Assembly (NCBI GenBank): GCA_018969295.1
Contig: JAGWYN010000002.1
Location: 186,001 to 250,000, forward strand
Origin: Chloroflexota bacterium
GTDB taxonomy: Bacteria; Chloroflexota; Anaerolineae; Caldilineales; Caldilineaceae
Length of the DNA stretch: 64,000 nucleotides
Direction: 5' to 3'
Position numbers and translations under genes: made by a program. The notes below the pieces were generated by a model, which worked only from the letters and a program-made list of their open reading frames with translations, ran no database searches and was not told the origin of the DNA. Shown here piece after piece: positions 20,393-29,790 of this stretch (its first letter is position 1; each line of letters begins with the position of its first letter).

Positions 20393-20974
20393 ATGCCGAT
20401 GCGTCCCCAGCGTTACCTCCAACAATCCAGCCAGTATGAGCCCGAAGGGATCGTCCTGATCCTTCCTCTGGAACAGACCGAGGCGAGCGTGCTCCAAGGC
20501 TGGGGAGCCCGCCCAGACAACCACGCGCAGCAAACCTACAACGGCATCCCGCTCAAAGGGCACCCAGGGGTCGACCTGCTGGCAGCACCGAACACCCCAG
20601 TGCTGGCCGCCGCCGAAGGGCGGGTGGTAGAAATCAGCCGAGATCCAGCCGGGTTGGGATTCTATATCAAGGTAGAACATCTCTGGGGAGAATCTCTCTA
20701 CGCGCAGTTGGGCACCATTTTGGTCGAAAGCGGGCAGCCTGTCCAGCAAGGCGACGTGCTGGCGCGCACCGCTGCGCTGAGCGATGTCCCCTCTCATCTC
20801 CATTTTGCGGTTCGGTTTCTTCCTTACAACCGTTTTGACGGTTGGGGCGGGTTCAGCGACCCGACCCCTTTTCTCTATGTCGCAGAGCTGGTTCAACCTG
20901 ACGAAGAAACAGAAGCTAGCGCAGTCAGGTTGCCAGAGCTGCTTGTGGAACCCCCCAACGCAAGGCGTCCTTAA
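20393..20974 (+). CDS. M23-like (LytM) peptidase-family protein, possibly inactive
   Basis: The 193-residue protein resembles a stand-alone M23 domain: GHPGVDLLAAPNTPVLAAAEGRV gives the first zinc ligands (His, Asp) and SHLHFAV the last His. The usual YAHL histidine is Gln here (SLYAQLGTI), removing a catalytic residue. No signal peptide or membrane span is seen. It may be a degenerate regulator or binding module rather than a hydrolase. The start is uncertain: ATG at 20393 or 20399, or a TTG at 20363; none has a clear ribosome site. The next 550 bases rightward hold the origin-like region. Confidence 0.65.
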   Translation: MPMRPQRYLQQSSQYEPEGIVLILPLEQTEASVLQGWGARPDNHAQQTYNGIPLKGHPGVDLLAAPNTPVLAAAEGRVVEISRDPAGLGFYIKVEHLWGESLYAQLGTILVESGQPVQQGDVLARTAALSDVPSHLHFAVRFLPYNRFDGWGGFSDPTPFLYVAELVQPDEETEASAVRLPELLVEPPNARRP

Positions 20975-21044
20975 AGCACAGCGGCTGCCGGAAACTGTGC
21001 AGGGATTTAGAGTCTTCTCCCCTGTTTTTGTTTCCTGAATAAAG

Positions 21045-21421
21045 TAGTAGTAGTAGGGCTGTGGAAAACAGCCCCCTCAGCTGAAAAGGAGGGACCAGCA
21101 GGGGGCTTCTGTTGTGTTTTAGAGAGAATGTGCCACTAGGAATAGTAGTTTTTTAGAGATTTTGTGCGTGGATTGCCTGTGGATAAGTTGTGGATAAGTT
21201 GTGGATAAGTTGTGGGCGATGGGGGAAAAGTTTTTGGGCGAGGAGGAGCGGCTGCCTAGATGTAGTAGGTCAATCAAAACAAGGCCCAAGGGTGTGGATA
21301 ACTCTAGAAAGTTATCCACAGAGTTATGAGTGTTTTTGAGGGAGTTCTCCACAGAATGGGCACAGTTCTCCACAGGTTTTTGTAAGTTCTCCACAGGTTT
21401 TCCACAGAAAAATGTGGATTT
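21045..21421. other. Origin-of-replication-like region (DnaA-box cluster)
   Basis: This gene-free stretch holds at least ten DnaA-box matches. TGTGGATAA occurs at 21178-21186, 21189-21197, 21200-21208 and 21293-21301, and TTATCCACA at 21312-21320. Close variants are TTCTCCACA at 21345-21353, 21366-21374 and 21387-21395, TTTTCCACA at 21398-21406, TGTGGATTT at 21413-21421 and TGTGGAAAA at 21060-21068. A (TAG)4 run lies at 21045-21056 and AT-rich sequence at 21140-21165. This combination is what bacterial oriC regions show. The flanks are an M23-like gene and a histidine kinase gene; dnaA and dnaN are absent from the window. It could alternatively be a DnaA-titration or regulatory locus. Confidence 0.75.
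21178..21208. repeat. Tandem DnaA boxes with 11-bp period
   Basis: Three identical TGTGGATAA boxes repeat every 11 bases (TGTGGATAAGT unit), flanked in the same phase by degenerate copies CGTGGATTG (21167-21175) and TGTGGGCGA (21211-21219). One helical turn per box would place bound protomers on the same face of the DNA. Confidence 0.9.
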
Positions 21422-21523
21422 TTGCTGTCTGGGGAGGAGGGGGAGAGCGTTCGGGTGGCACAACGTGATCTGCTGTGAAGACCGTGTGTGGTACAATTCA
21501 GCTATGATCAGGATTTGGCTGTC

Positions 21524-23065
21524 GTGAAGACCGTGTTCGAGCAGAATCCAGCAGAAGCTGGCGCAGGTGGAGAGCAGGCGATCGCGGTGTTGGATGTGCA
21601 GCTGCACTTCGTGGTCGCCAATCCTGCATTTGGTGCCCTGTTGGGGCGCCCCCCGCAAGAGCTGGTCGGCCAGCCGTTGCGGGCCTTTGGCGAGCATCCG
21701 GTCGGGCGGGGGATTGCGCAGCTGCCCTTTTCCCAGCTGGAGGGGGCTGTACGCCAACTGTTGTGGACCGACGACGAGCGTTTCCTGGCACTTGTCCTTT
21801 CGGCGGGGTGGATGCCAGCGGCTGAGAAGGTCTTTGTGCTGGCTGTGACGTCGGCGTCGCAGCCAGGGTCGGTAGCCGCCTTTCATGCTGTCGAGGCAGT
21901 CCACGGCCAGCCCGGAGAGGGGATCTGGCCGTGTGCGGTCGAAGGCCTGCACGCACTGTTGTCTTTGGGAGGGGCCAACCACCCGCTGGAGAGGCTGTTG
22001 GATGTTGTCTACGCACAGGCCTACAGATTGTTGGGGGTCTCTGGAATGGCGGTGTTTTGGGGGAGCGGGAAGGATACGGCGCTGCTCCGGCCCCTGTATG
22101 TGCAGGGCAGCAGCAGTGCCGGGCCGCTGGACCCGCTGCTGTGGCTCCAACTGCAGGCGCAAGGGCAGCCAGTCGAACTGCCTGCTGTGGAGACGGCGGC
22201 GGGGCCGGTCAGGTGTCTGGCAGTACCACTCTTGTTTGGGGCAGACCTGCAGGGGGTGCTGGTATTTGACAAGTCTGGGGGCTGTCAGCTGCCGACAGAA
22301 GAGAGCCAGTCGTTGCTCTCCTGGCTGGCTGATCAGGTCTTGATCGCGTATGGGGCCGACCAGCTGCAGAAGAAAGCCAAAACAGCGGCTGCTTTACAGG
22401 AGCGGGAGCGGCTGGCCAGGGAACTGCACGATGCAGCGACGCAGTCAATCTACAGCCTGACGCTCTTTGCGGAGGCGGTGCGACGTCAGGCCGCAGAAGG
22501 GCGGATCGAGCAGACGCAGACGTACTTACAACAGCTGAGTGACGCTGCTCGGCAGGCGCTGAGGGAGCTGCGTCTGCTGCTGTACGAGCTCCAGCCGGGC
22601 CGGCTGGAGCAGGTAGGGCTGGTGGAGGCGCTGCGGCAGCGACTGGAGGCTGTCGAACTGCACACCGGAATCCAGACACACCTGGTGGTCGATGGGCCAC
22701 TTCACCTGCCTGCGGTTGTGGAAGACGGTCTCTATCGAATTTGTCAAGAAGCGCTCAACAACACCCTCAAGCATGCCTTGGCGACCGAGGTGACTGTTCA
22801 GCTCTTCTGCGAAGAGAGAGCCGTCCATCTGTCGGTCGAGGACAACGGTGTCGGCTTTGACGTGCATGACCTGCGTGTGCTCAACGGGGTGGGCATCAGG
22901 ACGATACGGGAGCGTGTGCGTCTGATGAACGCTAATTTCTCCATTGTAGCGGCCCCTCAGCAGGGGGCCCATCTTCATGTGTGGCTGGCAGTGCCGACTG
23001 CAGCGGCCTACAGGGAGGATGCAGCTGATTTGTCTGTCGAGCGAGGTACAACATGGCCAAAATGA
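21524..23065 (+). CDS. Cytoplasmic PAS-GAF sensor histidine kinase (NarL/HisKA_3 type)
   Basis: The 513-residue protein contains a PAS-like domain (about 12-115), a GAF domain (about 140-290), a HisKA_3 dimerisation segment with the phospho-acceptor His in ARELHDAATQS (His302), and an ATPase domain with EALNNTLKHA and DNGVGFD. No membrane helix is present, so it senses an internal signal. GTG at 21524 is preferred because AGGA lies ten bases upstream; a GTG at 21488 is possible but falls at the likely promoter (TACAAT 21492-21497, TATGAT 21503-21508). Its stop overlaps the start of the response regulator by 13 bases. Confidence 0.9.
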   Translation: MKTVFEQNPAEAGAGGEQAIAVLDVQLHFVVANPAFGALLGRPPQELVGQPLRAFGEHPVGRGIAQLPFSQLEGAVRQLLWTDDERFLALVLSAGWMPAAEKVFVLAVTSASQPGSVAAFHAVEAVHGQPGEGIWPCAVEGLHALLSLGGANHPLERLLDVVYAQAYRLLGVSGMAVFWGSGKDTALLRPLYVQGSSSAGPLDPLLWLQLQAQGQPVELPAVETAAGPVRCLAVPLLFGADLQGVLVFDKSGGCQLPTEESQSLLSWLADQVLIAYGADQLQKKAKTAAALQERERLARELHDAATQSIYSLTLFAEAVRRQAAEGRIEQTQTYLQQLSDAARQALRELRLLLYELQPGRLEQVGLVEALRQRLEAVELHTGIQTHLVVDGPLHLPAVVEDGLYRICQEALNNTLKHALATEVTVQLFCEERAVHLSVEDNGVGFDVHDLRVLNGVGIRTIRERVRLMNANFSIVAAPQQGAHLHVWLAVPTAAAYREDAADLSVERGTTWPK

Positions 23066-23733
23066 AGTCGATCCGGGTCCTGATTGCAGACGACCATCAC
23101 ATTGTCCGCAGCGGGCTGCACGCTCTTCTGGAGACAGAAGAGGGGATCGAGGTGGTCGGCGAAGCTTCTGACGGGGTGTATGCGGTTGACTTGACCCAGC
23201 AGCTTGTCCCTGACGTCCTGTTGTTGGATCTGGTGATGCCGCGCAAGAACGGGATTGAGGTGATCGAGGAGGTCCGGCGTTCGGGGTTCAGCACCAGGAT
23301 TTTGGTGTTGACCAGTTTTTCAGACGATGACAGGGTCTTTGCGGCGATCAAGGCCGGTGCTTTGGGGTATCTGCTCAAAGATTCGTCGACCCAGGAGTTG
23401 ATTCAGGCGATCCACGACGTGTACAACGGAGAATCTTCGTTGCATCCGGCCATTGCCCGCAAGCTGATTTTAGAGCTCAACCGTCCAATCCCCTTGCTGC
23501 CCAAGACAGAAGATCCGTTGACCGAGCGTGAGCTGGACGTGTTGCTCTGTATTGCGCGTGGGTTCACCAACCAGGAGATTGCCAATACCTTGTTTATCAG
23601 CGACCGAACGGTGCGCACGCATGTCAGCAATATTTTCAGCAAGCTGCATCTGGCCAACCGGACACAGGCTGCCCTGTATGCGTTGAGGGAGGGGTTGACT
23701 TCGCTGGAAGAAGCGACGAGTGACCTGTTGTAA
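23053..23733 (+). CDS. NarL/FixJ-family response regulator
   Basis: The 226-residue protein has a receiver domain (acidic pair Asp13-Asp14, phospho-acceptor Asp59 in LLLDLVMP) and a LuxR-type HTH with LTERELDVLLCIARGFTNQEIANTLFIS. It is the transcriptional output partner of the kinase whose gene it overlaps by 13 bases. Targets are unknown; the HtrA-like gene downstream is a candidate by position. Confidence 0.95.
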   Translation: MAKMKSIRVLIADDHHIVRSGLHALLETEEGIEVVGEASDGVYAVDLTQQLVPDVLLLDLVMPRKNGIEVIEEVRRSGFSTRILVLTSFSDDDRVFAAIKAGALGYLLKDSSTQELIQAIHDVYNGESSLHPAIARKLILELNRPIPLLPKTEDPLTERELDVLLCIARGFTNQEIANTLFISDRTVRTHVSNIFSKLHLANRTQAALYALREGLTSLEEATSDLL

Positions 23734-23895
23734 ACCATCCCCCTTTCTGTGCCGACGCAGCCGTCTTCGGCCCACAGGGGTATGGGCTTGTCCTATACTG
23801 GTGGTGCAGAGCCAGGGGGCCTGTATCAAGGCGACGCAGGCGAATGGAGCTTGAAGCAGTGCACCAGCGTGAAGGAAGAAAATTGGGGTGGAGCC

Positions 23896-23923
23896 GAGGC
23901 AAACAGCTCTGGCCTCTTTTTTT
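23896..23923 (+). terminator. Weak intrinsic terminator-like element
   Basis: GAGGC (23896-23900) can pair with GCCTC (23912-23916), followed by seven T residues (23917-23923). The 5-bp stem is short but the T-run is good; it may end the two-component transcript. Confidence 0.35.
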
Positions 23924-23943
23924 ATGGGAACAATTGTGCTGAG

Positions 23944-24001
23944 AAGGGAGGAAAGCGGCTTTCTCCACCTGCGAAAGCGGGTGGAGAAAGCCGCCAAAGC
24001 G
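23944..24001 (+). promoter_or_regulatory. HtrA leader: Shine-Dalgarno, 15-bp hairpin, then start codon
   Basis: AAGGGAGG (23944-23951) is followed after AAA by a perfect 15-bp stem (23955-23969 with 23980-23994, 10-base loop), then seven bases and the ATG at 24002. The strong Shine-Dalgarno is about 50 bases from the ATG linearly but about ten if the hairpin is looped out. This looks like a hairpin-bridged ribosome site or another RNA control element. Confidence 0.6.
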
Positions 24002-25198
24002 ATGAAACCAAATACTGGGGGGCGTCTTGGGCTTTGGGTGTGGCTGCTCCTGGCCGGAGTGGCTGGAGCGGGCTGCACGCCACAGCCCTGGCGGCTGTTG
24101 GCCACCCCGACGGCCGAGTCAGCTCGGCCGCCGACGGTTGTCCCGCTGCCTGCTCTTCCGCCGGCCTCCTCGCTTGCCTGGATCGACGCTGCGGGGCTTG
24201 ATTTTTTTGAGCAGCGGGTGGTGCGCGTCTACGAGACGGTGGCACCTTCTGTTGTCAGCATCACGACGCGTACGCTGCGCCGGGATTTTTTTTTCAACGT
24301 GGTGCCCCAGGAGGGGGCAGGTTCCGGCTTTGTGCTCGACCAAGAAGGCCATATTCTGACCAATTACCATGTGATCGAGGGGGTCGAGTCGATCGAAGTC
24401 AACTTTGGGGATTCGCTGGCGGCAGCTGCCGAGATCATCGGCATAGATCCGCGCAACGACATTGCGGTCTTGAAGGTGGATCTCGACCCTGGGTTGTTGC
24501 AGCCGGTGATCTTCGGTTCGTCGGGCGACCTGCGTGTCGGCCAATGGGCGATCGCGATTGGGAACCCGTTCGGTCAGTTTGAACGAACGCTGACCACGGG
24601 GGTCATCAGTGCGCTCAACCGCACGCTGGCTGGCTCGGACAACCGGACAATCAACGGAATCATCCAGACCGATGCTGCCATCAACAGCGGCAACTCTGGG
24701 GGGCCGCTGCTCGACAGCAGCGGCCGGGTGATCGGGATCACGACTGCTATCTTCAGCCCGACCGGGACCAACACGGGGGTGGGCTTTGCGGTGCCGGTGG
24801 ACACGATCAAACGGCTGTTGCCCGACCTGCTGGCCTTGGGCCGCTATCGTCATCCCTGGCTGGGGATCCGCTACGCCTACAACCTCACCCCGGGGCTGGC
24901 AGAAGTGTTGAAATTGCCGGTGCGTGAAGGGCTGTTGCTCGTCCAGATCTATGCAGCTTCTCCGCTGGTGCAGCATGGAATTCGTGCGGCGCAGCGCCAG
25001 GAGGTGATCGGCAACCAGCGTGTGTACACGGGGGGGGATATTCTCGTCGCGGTCGATGGCGAGCCGGTTGCTTCGGTGGCGGAGCTGGAGACCTATCTGG
25101 AAACCAATGCACAGGTAGGGGAGACGGTCACGCTGACGGTGGTGCGGGATGGGCAGCGGTTGGAGGTGCCGTTGGAGGTGGCGGAGGAGCCGCGCTGA
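24002..25198 (+). CDS. HtrA/DegP-like serine protease, lipoprotein, with PDZ domain
   Basis: The 398-residue product begins with a lipoprotein signal ending AGVAGAGC (Cys25). The trypsin-like domain has the triad His123 (TNYHVIEG), Asp153 (RNDIAVLKV) and Ser232 (NSGNSGGPLL), and one PDZ domain occupies about 300-395. It would degrade or refold damaged envelope proteins. The start is fixed by the signal peptide; the ribosome site is unusual (see the leader hairpin at 23944-24001). It may be under control of the adjacent two-component pair. Confidence 0.93.
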   Translation: MKPNTGGRLGLWVWLLLAGVAGAGCTPQPWRLLATPTAESARPPTVVPLPALPPASSLAWIDAAGLDFFEQRVVRVYETVAPSVVSITTRTLRRDFFFNVVPQEGAGSGFVLDQEGHILTNYHVIEGVESIEVNFGDSLAAAAEIIGIDPRNDIAVLKVDLDPGLLQPVIFGSSGDLRVGQWAIAIGNPFGQFERTLTTGVISALNRTLAGSDNRTINGIIQTDAAINSGNSGGPLLDSSGRVIGITTAIFSPTGTNTGVGFAVPVDTIKRLLPDLLALGRYRHPWLGIRYAYNLTPGLAEVLKLPVREGLLLVQIYAASPLVQHGIRAAQRQEVIGNQRVYTGGDILVAVDGEPVASVAELETYLETNAQVGETVTLTVVRDGQRLEVPLEVAEEPR

Positions 25199-25228
25199 GC
25201 TCCCCCGCCTGTGTCGGACGCTCTGTCG

Positions 25229-26458
25229 TCAGAACAGTTCGATCACGGTTGCATAAGGATCCCGTCTGTCTGGGGGAAGATAGAGGCTCAGCCCGTCTGA
25301 GGGGAGGGGTTCTCGTTCCAGGAGCGTATTGGACGCCACAAGACGGGCCTGTTGCAGGGGCTCTGGCACGCCAGAAAGCTGGACGCAGTCACTGATATTG
25401 TCGAGCACATGGACAAAATGGCGGTCGCCCCTGCGGGTGCAGACGCAGCCGCGAGGAGGGGGGAGTGTGCCGGCGCGGCTGCCGTAGATCCCTGCGCCGT
25501 TGCGCGCCAGCCAGCGACCGACCTCGCGCAGTCGCTCCTGGTGCAGTGCCGGAATTTCGCCTTCGGGTGTTGGGCCGACGTTGAGCAGCAGGTTGCCGCC
25601 GACGCTGGCTGACTTGGCCAGCAGATGCACCAGCCGCTGCACGGATTTTGTGTTGCGGTCGTGGCGGCTCCAGCCCCAGTGGTCGTTGAGGGTCATGCAG
25701 ATCTGAATGGGCAACCCGTAGAGCGTCGTTGTGTTGAAACCAGCCGTGTTTTCGCCGGGCAGATCTTGTTCGAAGCCTTGCAGATCTTCGCCGGGCAAAG
25801 GTTCGGCGTGGCGGTTGTTCTCGACCACCGCGTGGGGCTGCAACTCGTGGATCTTGTCGTAGAGGGCGGGGTATTCGAAGGAGCCGCCGGCCAGGAAGTA
25901 GGCGTTGTCTTCGTTGAGGGCCGCATGGGGCCAATCCCCGTCAAACCAGAGCACGGCCAGTTCCCCGTATTGGGTGCAGAGCTCGTGCACCTGGCCGTGC
26001 AGGAACCCCAGATAGTCGGCCCAGGCCAGCCCACTTTCGGCGCGGAAACGGTAGGCTGGGTGGTGCCAGTCGAGCAGGGAGACATAGAACCCCAGCTTGA
26101 CCCCATGCTGGGAGCAGGCCTTGGCCAGTTCGGCGATTGGGTCACGGCGAAAGGGGCTGTTTGTGACTTTGTAATCGCTGAGTGCCGTGTCGTACATGCT
26201 GAAGCCGTCGTGGTGGCGGCTGGTGACAACGATGTACTTTTGCCCGGCATCTGCTGCGGTGCGTACCCAGGCGTCAGCGTCAAACTTCGTCGGGTTGAAC
26301 TGTAAGGCCAGCTTCTCGTACTCTGGCACAGGAATGCGGTCGGTGTGCATCACCCACTCCTGCTTGCCGAGGATGCTGTAGAGGCCCCAGTGGACAAACA
26401 TGCCGAAGCGGGCATCCTGAAACCAGGAGAGCCCTTGTGGAGAAACTTGCCGAGTCAT
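25229..26458 (-). CDS. Alpha-L-fucosidase, GH29
   Basis: The 409-residue protein has the GH29 pattern: GMFVHWGLYSILGKQEWVM, VTSRHHDGFSMYD, and the nucleophile in LWFDGDWP (Asp173), followed by the GGNLLLNVGPTPEGEIP segment. It lacks a signal peptide, so it should cleave fucose from imported glycans. Start at 26458 has AAAGGAG seven bases upstream. It is the last gene of the leftward glycan operon, 32 bases after the first GH4 gene. Confidence 0.94.
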   Translation of the reverse strand: MTRQVSPQGLSWFQDARFGMFVHWGLYSILGKQEWVMHTDRIPVPEYEKLALQFNPTKFDADAWVRTAADAGQKYIVVTSRHHDGFSMYDTALSDYKVTNSPFRRDPIAELAKACSQHGVKLGFYVSLLDWHHPAYRFRAESGLAWADYLGFLHGQVHELCTQYGELAVLWFDGDWPHAALNEDNAYFLAGGSFEYPALYDKIHELQPHAVVENNRHAEPLPGEDLQGFEQDLPGENTAGFNTTTLYGLPIQICMTLNDHWGWSRHDRNTKSVQRLVHLLAKSASVGGNLLLNVGPTPEGEIPALHQERLREVGRWLARNGAGIYGSRAGTLPPPRGCVCTRRGDRHFVHVLDNISDCVQLSGVPEPLQQARLVASNTLLEREPLPSDGLSLYLPPDRRDPYATVIELF

Positions 26459-26490
26459 GATGGCTCCTTTGCACCGATCCAGGATACCGG

Positions 26491-27804
26491 TCAAAATTGG
26501 GGCAGATAGGGTTGGTTGACCGCAAAGAGTTCGTCGACCATCTGCTGGATTTCGGCCAGCGAGAGAACGGCTGCGCTGAGCGGGTCGTTTGCCACTGCCT
26601 GGTAGACCAGCCGGCGGTTGCCGGTCAGTGCGGCCTCGACGGCCATCTCCTCGATCTGGGCGCTGAGGTGGGTCAATATCGCGCACTGCGGCGGCAGAGC
26701 GCCGACTGCGACCGCTTCGAGCCCTTTGCGGCTGGCCCAGACCGGGATTTCGACGCAGGCATTTTGGGGCAGGTTGTCGACCAGGTGGTGGTTGGGCATA
26801 TTGCCGTTGAAGGCAAAGGGTTCACCGCCCTCCAGCGCGTTCATAATGTAGGCTGCGTACTCGTGGCCGCGTTTCAGGTTGAGCGCTTCCGGGTTGTCCA
26901 GCCATTTCTGGATTTCGCCCTGCCAGCTCTGCTCGCGTTCTTGGTAATGTTTGAGGATGTAGGCGTGTTCGCCGGGGTTCCAGCCGGTGCCGTGGGTGCA
27001 GTAGCGTTCGATCAGGTCGGGGCGTTTGCGGAACCACCAGTTGTACTCCGAGTTGTGTCCGCTCGACTCGGTGACATAGTGGTCGAAGGCCAGGAACATC
27101 TCGTTGCGGACCTGTTCTTCGTTGTACACTTCAGGGCGTTCGGTGATCGCCTTGCGGATCAGGGGGGAGGCGTCCTGTCCATTCCACTCGTAGCGGAGGT
27201 ACCATGCCATGTGGTTGATCCCGGCGCAGGTGTAGCTGATCTCGTTCATCGGCGCGCCGATCCAGCGTGCCAGCATCTCGGCGGTGCCCTGCACGCTGTG
27301 GCAGAGTCCGGTGACGGCGATCGAGGTTGTGCGGTCGATGGCACGGCAGAGCATCGCCATCGGATTGGTGTAGTTGAGCAGCAGCGCGCGCGGGCAGAGC
27401 CGTTCCATGTCGCGGGCGATGTCGACCATGACCGGGATGGTGCGCAGCGCGCGAAAGATGCCGGAGACGCTGCGGGTGTCGCCCACATTCATGTCGACGC
27501 CATAGCGTGCGGGGATCTCGATATCGTGGCGCCAGACTTCGGTGGCGCCGGCCAGGATGGTGACGATCACATAGTCTGCCCCGCGCAACGCTTCGGCCCG
27601 GTCGAGGGTAGTGACGACGGTAGCGCGGTAGTGGCCTTCGTCGACGATGCGCTGCACGGCGCGCCGCGACCATTCCAGCCGATCGGCGTGAATATCCATC
27701 AGGGTGATCTGGGATCCTTCCAACAGAGGGAAGGTCAAGAGATCGCGCACCAGGGTGCGGGTAAAGCCAAAACTGCCGGCACCGATAAAGGTAATTTTGG
27801 GCAT
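26491..27804 (-). CDS. GH4 family glycosidase (alpha-galactosidase-like)
   Basis: The 437-residue protein has the GH4 NAD-binding N terminus (KITFIGAGSFGFTRTLVRDLL), LLLNYTNPMAMLC (Asn147), the metal site GLCHSVQGT (Cys168) and AGINHM (His198). GH4 enzymes hydrolyse alpha- or beta-glycosides by an NAD-dependent redox mechanism with Mn2+. The CHS form and overall features resemble alpha-galactosidases/alpha-glucosidases or alpha-glucuronidases rather than 6-phospho-glycosidases. GAGGAGAAG precedes the ATG. A second GH4 gene lies 19 bases upstream. Confidence 0.9.
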   Translation of the reverse strand: MPKITFIGAGSFGFTRTLVRDLLTFPLLEGSQITLMDIHADRLEWSRRAVQRIVDEGHYRATVVTTLDRAEALRGADYVIVTILAGATEVWRHDIEIPARYGVDMNVGDTRSVSGIFRALRTIPVMVDIARDMERLCPRALLLNYTNPMAMLCRAIDRTTSIAVTGLCHSVQGTAEMLARWIGAPMNEISYTCAGINHMAWYLRYEWNGQDASPLIRKAITERPEVYNEEQVRNEMFLAFDHYVTESSGHNSEYNWWFRKRPDLIERYCTHGTGWNPGEHAYILKHYQEREQSWQGEIQKWLDNPEALNLKRGHEYAAYIMNALEGGEPFAFNGNMPNHHLVDNLPQNACVEIPVWASRKGLEAVAVGALPPQCAILTHLSAQIEEMAVEAALTGNRRLVYQAVANDPLSAAVLSLAEIQQMVDELFAVNQPYLPQF

Positions 27805-27823
27805 AGCGCTTCTCCTCAGCGAG

Positions 27824-29146
<1,323 letters not shown>

Positions 29147-29227
29147 GTCGGTCTCCGTAGTGTATTCAATAAAAGCTCGATAGCTGCCCATGCCGCTGCA
29201 CGCTGCGCGGGCAGCGGTTGTCTGCTG

Positions 29228-29788
29228 TCAGAAGGGCAGTCGGTCAAACAGGCGTTCTCCCCACCCGCCGTACACGGGCACCGGGCGTTCCTGGCCGCGC
29301 AGCGCGTTGGCCATCCCGGCCAGCCAGGCCACGGCCCAGGCGAGTGCAGCAGCGATGACGGTTGAGAAGCTTGCCATCAGCAGCAGCGGCCCGCCCAGCG
29401 GCAGCAAGGTCGGGGCCAGCCAGTCGAGTGCCAGATAGCAGAGGGCGAGCAGGGCAAGGGCTACCAGCGCTGTGAGCGAAATTTTCAGCCATCCCCAGCG
29501 GTCCCGGTAGCGGGAGGCATGTTGGCTTCGGCGCAGAACCGGCCCCAAGAGGAGCAAAGCGACCGGGATCAGGTAGAAGAGGGGGAATTCCACCGAAAGA
29601 AAGGCGAAACTCCAGCCCACCACGAGCCAGAGCAGCGGCACGGCCAGGGTGGCGCCGGCCAGCGCCAGCGACTGGCAGGCATGATAGACCAGGAAACGAT
29701 CTTTGCGGCGCAGCAGCAGGATCAGCAGCGGCCCAATCAGCAGCAGCAGGTAGCCGAGCAACGCCAGCAGACGATGGGGTTTGTGCAT
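29228..29788 (-). CDS. DUF4870-like four-helix membrane protein
   Basis: The 186-residue protein opens with a two-helix pattern (LLALLGYLLLLIGPLLILLLRRKDRFLVYHACQS) close to DUF4870/Tic20-like proteins and has about five spans. No enzymatic motif. It lies two bases after the ABC ATPase gene and 81 bases before the second GH4 gene, inside the glycan operon, where its role is unexplained. Confidence 0.65.
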   Translation of the reverse strand: MHKPHRLLALLGYLLLLIGPLLILLLRRKDRFLVYHACQSLALAGATLAVPLLWLVVGWSFAFLSVEFPLFYLIPVALLLLGPVLRRSQHASRYRDRWGWLKISLTALVALALLALCYLALDWLAPTLLPLGGPLLLMASFSTVIAAALAWAVAWLAGMANALRGQERPVPVYGGWGERLFDRLPF

Positions 29789-29790
29789 CT

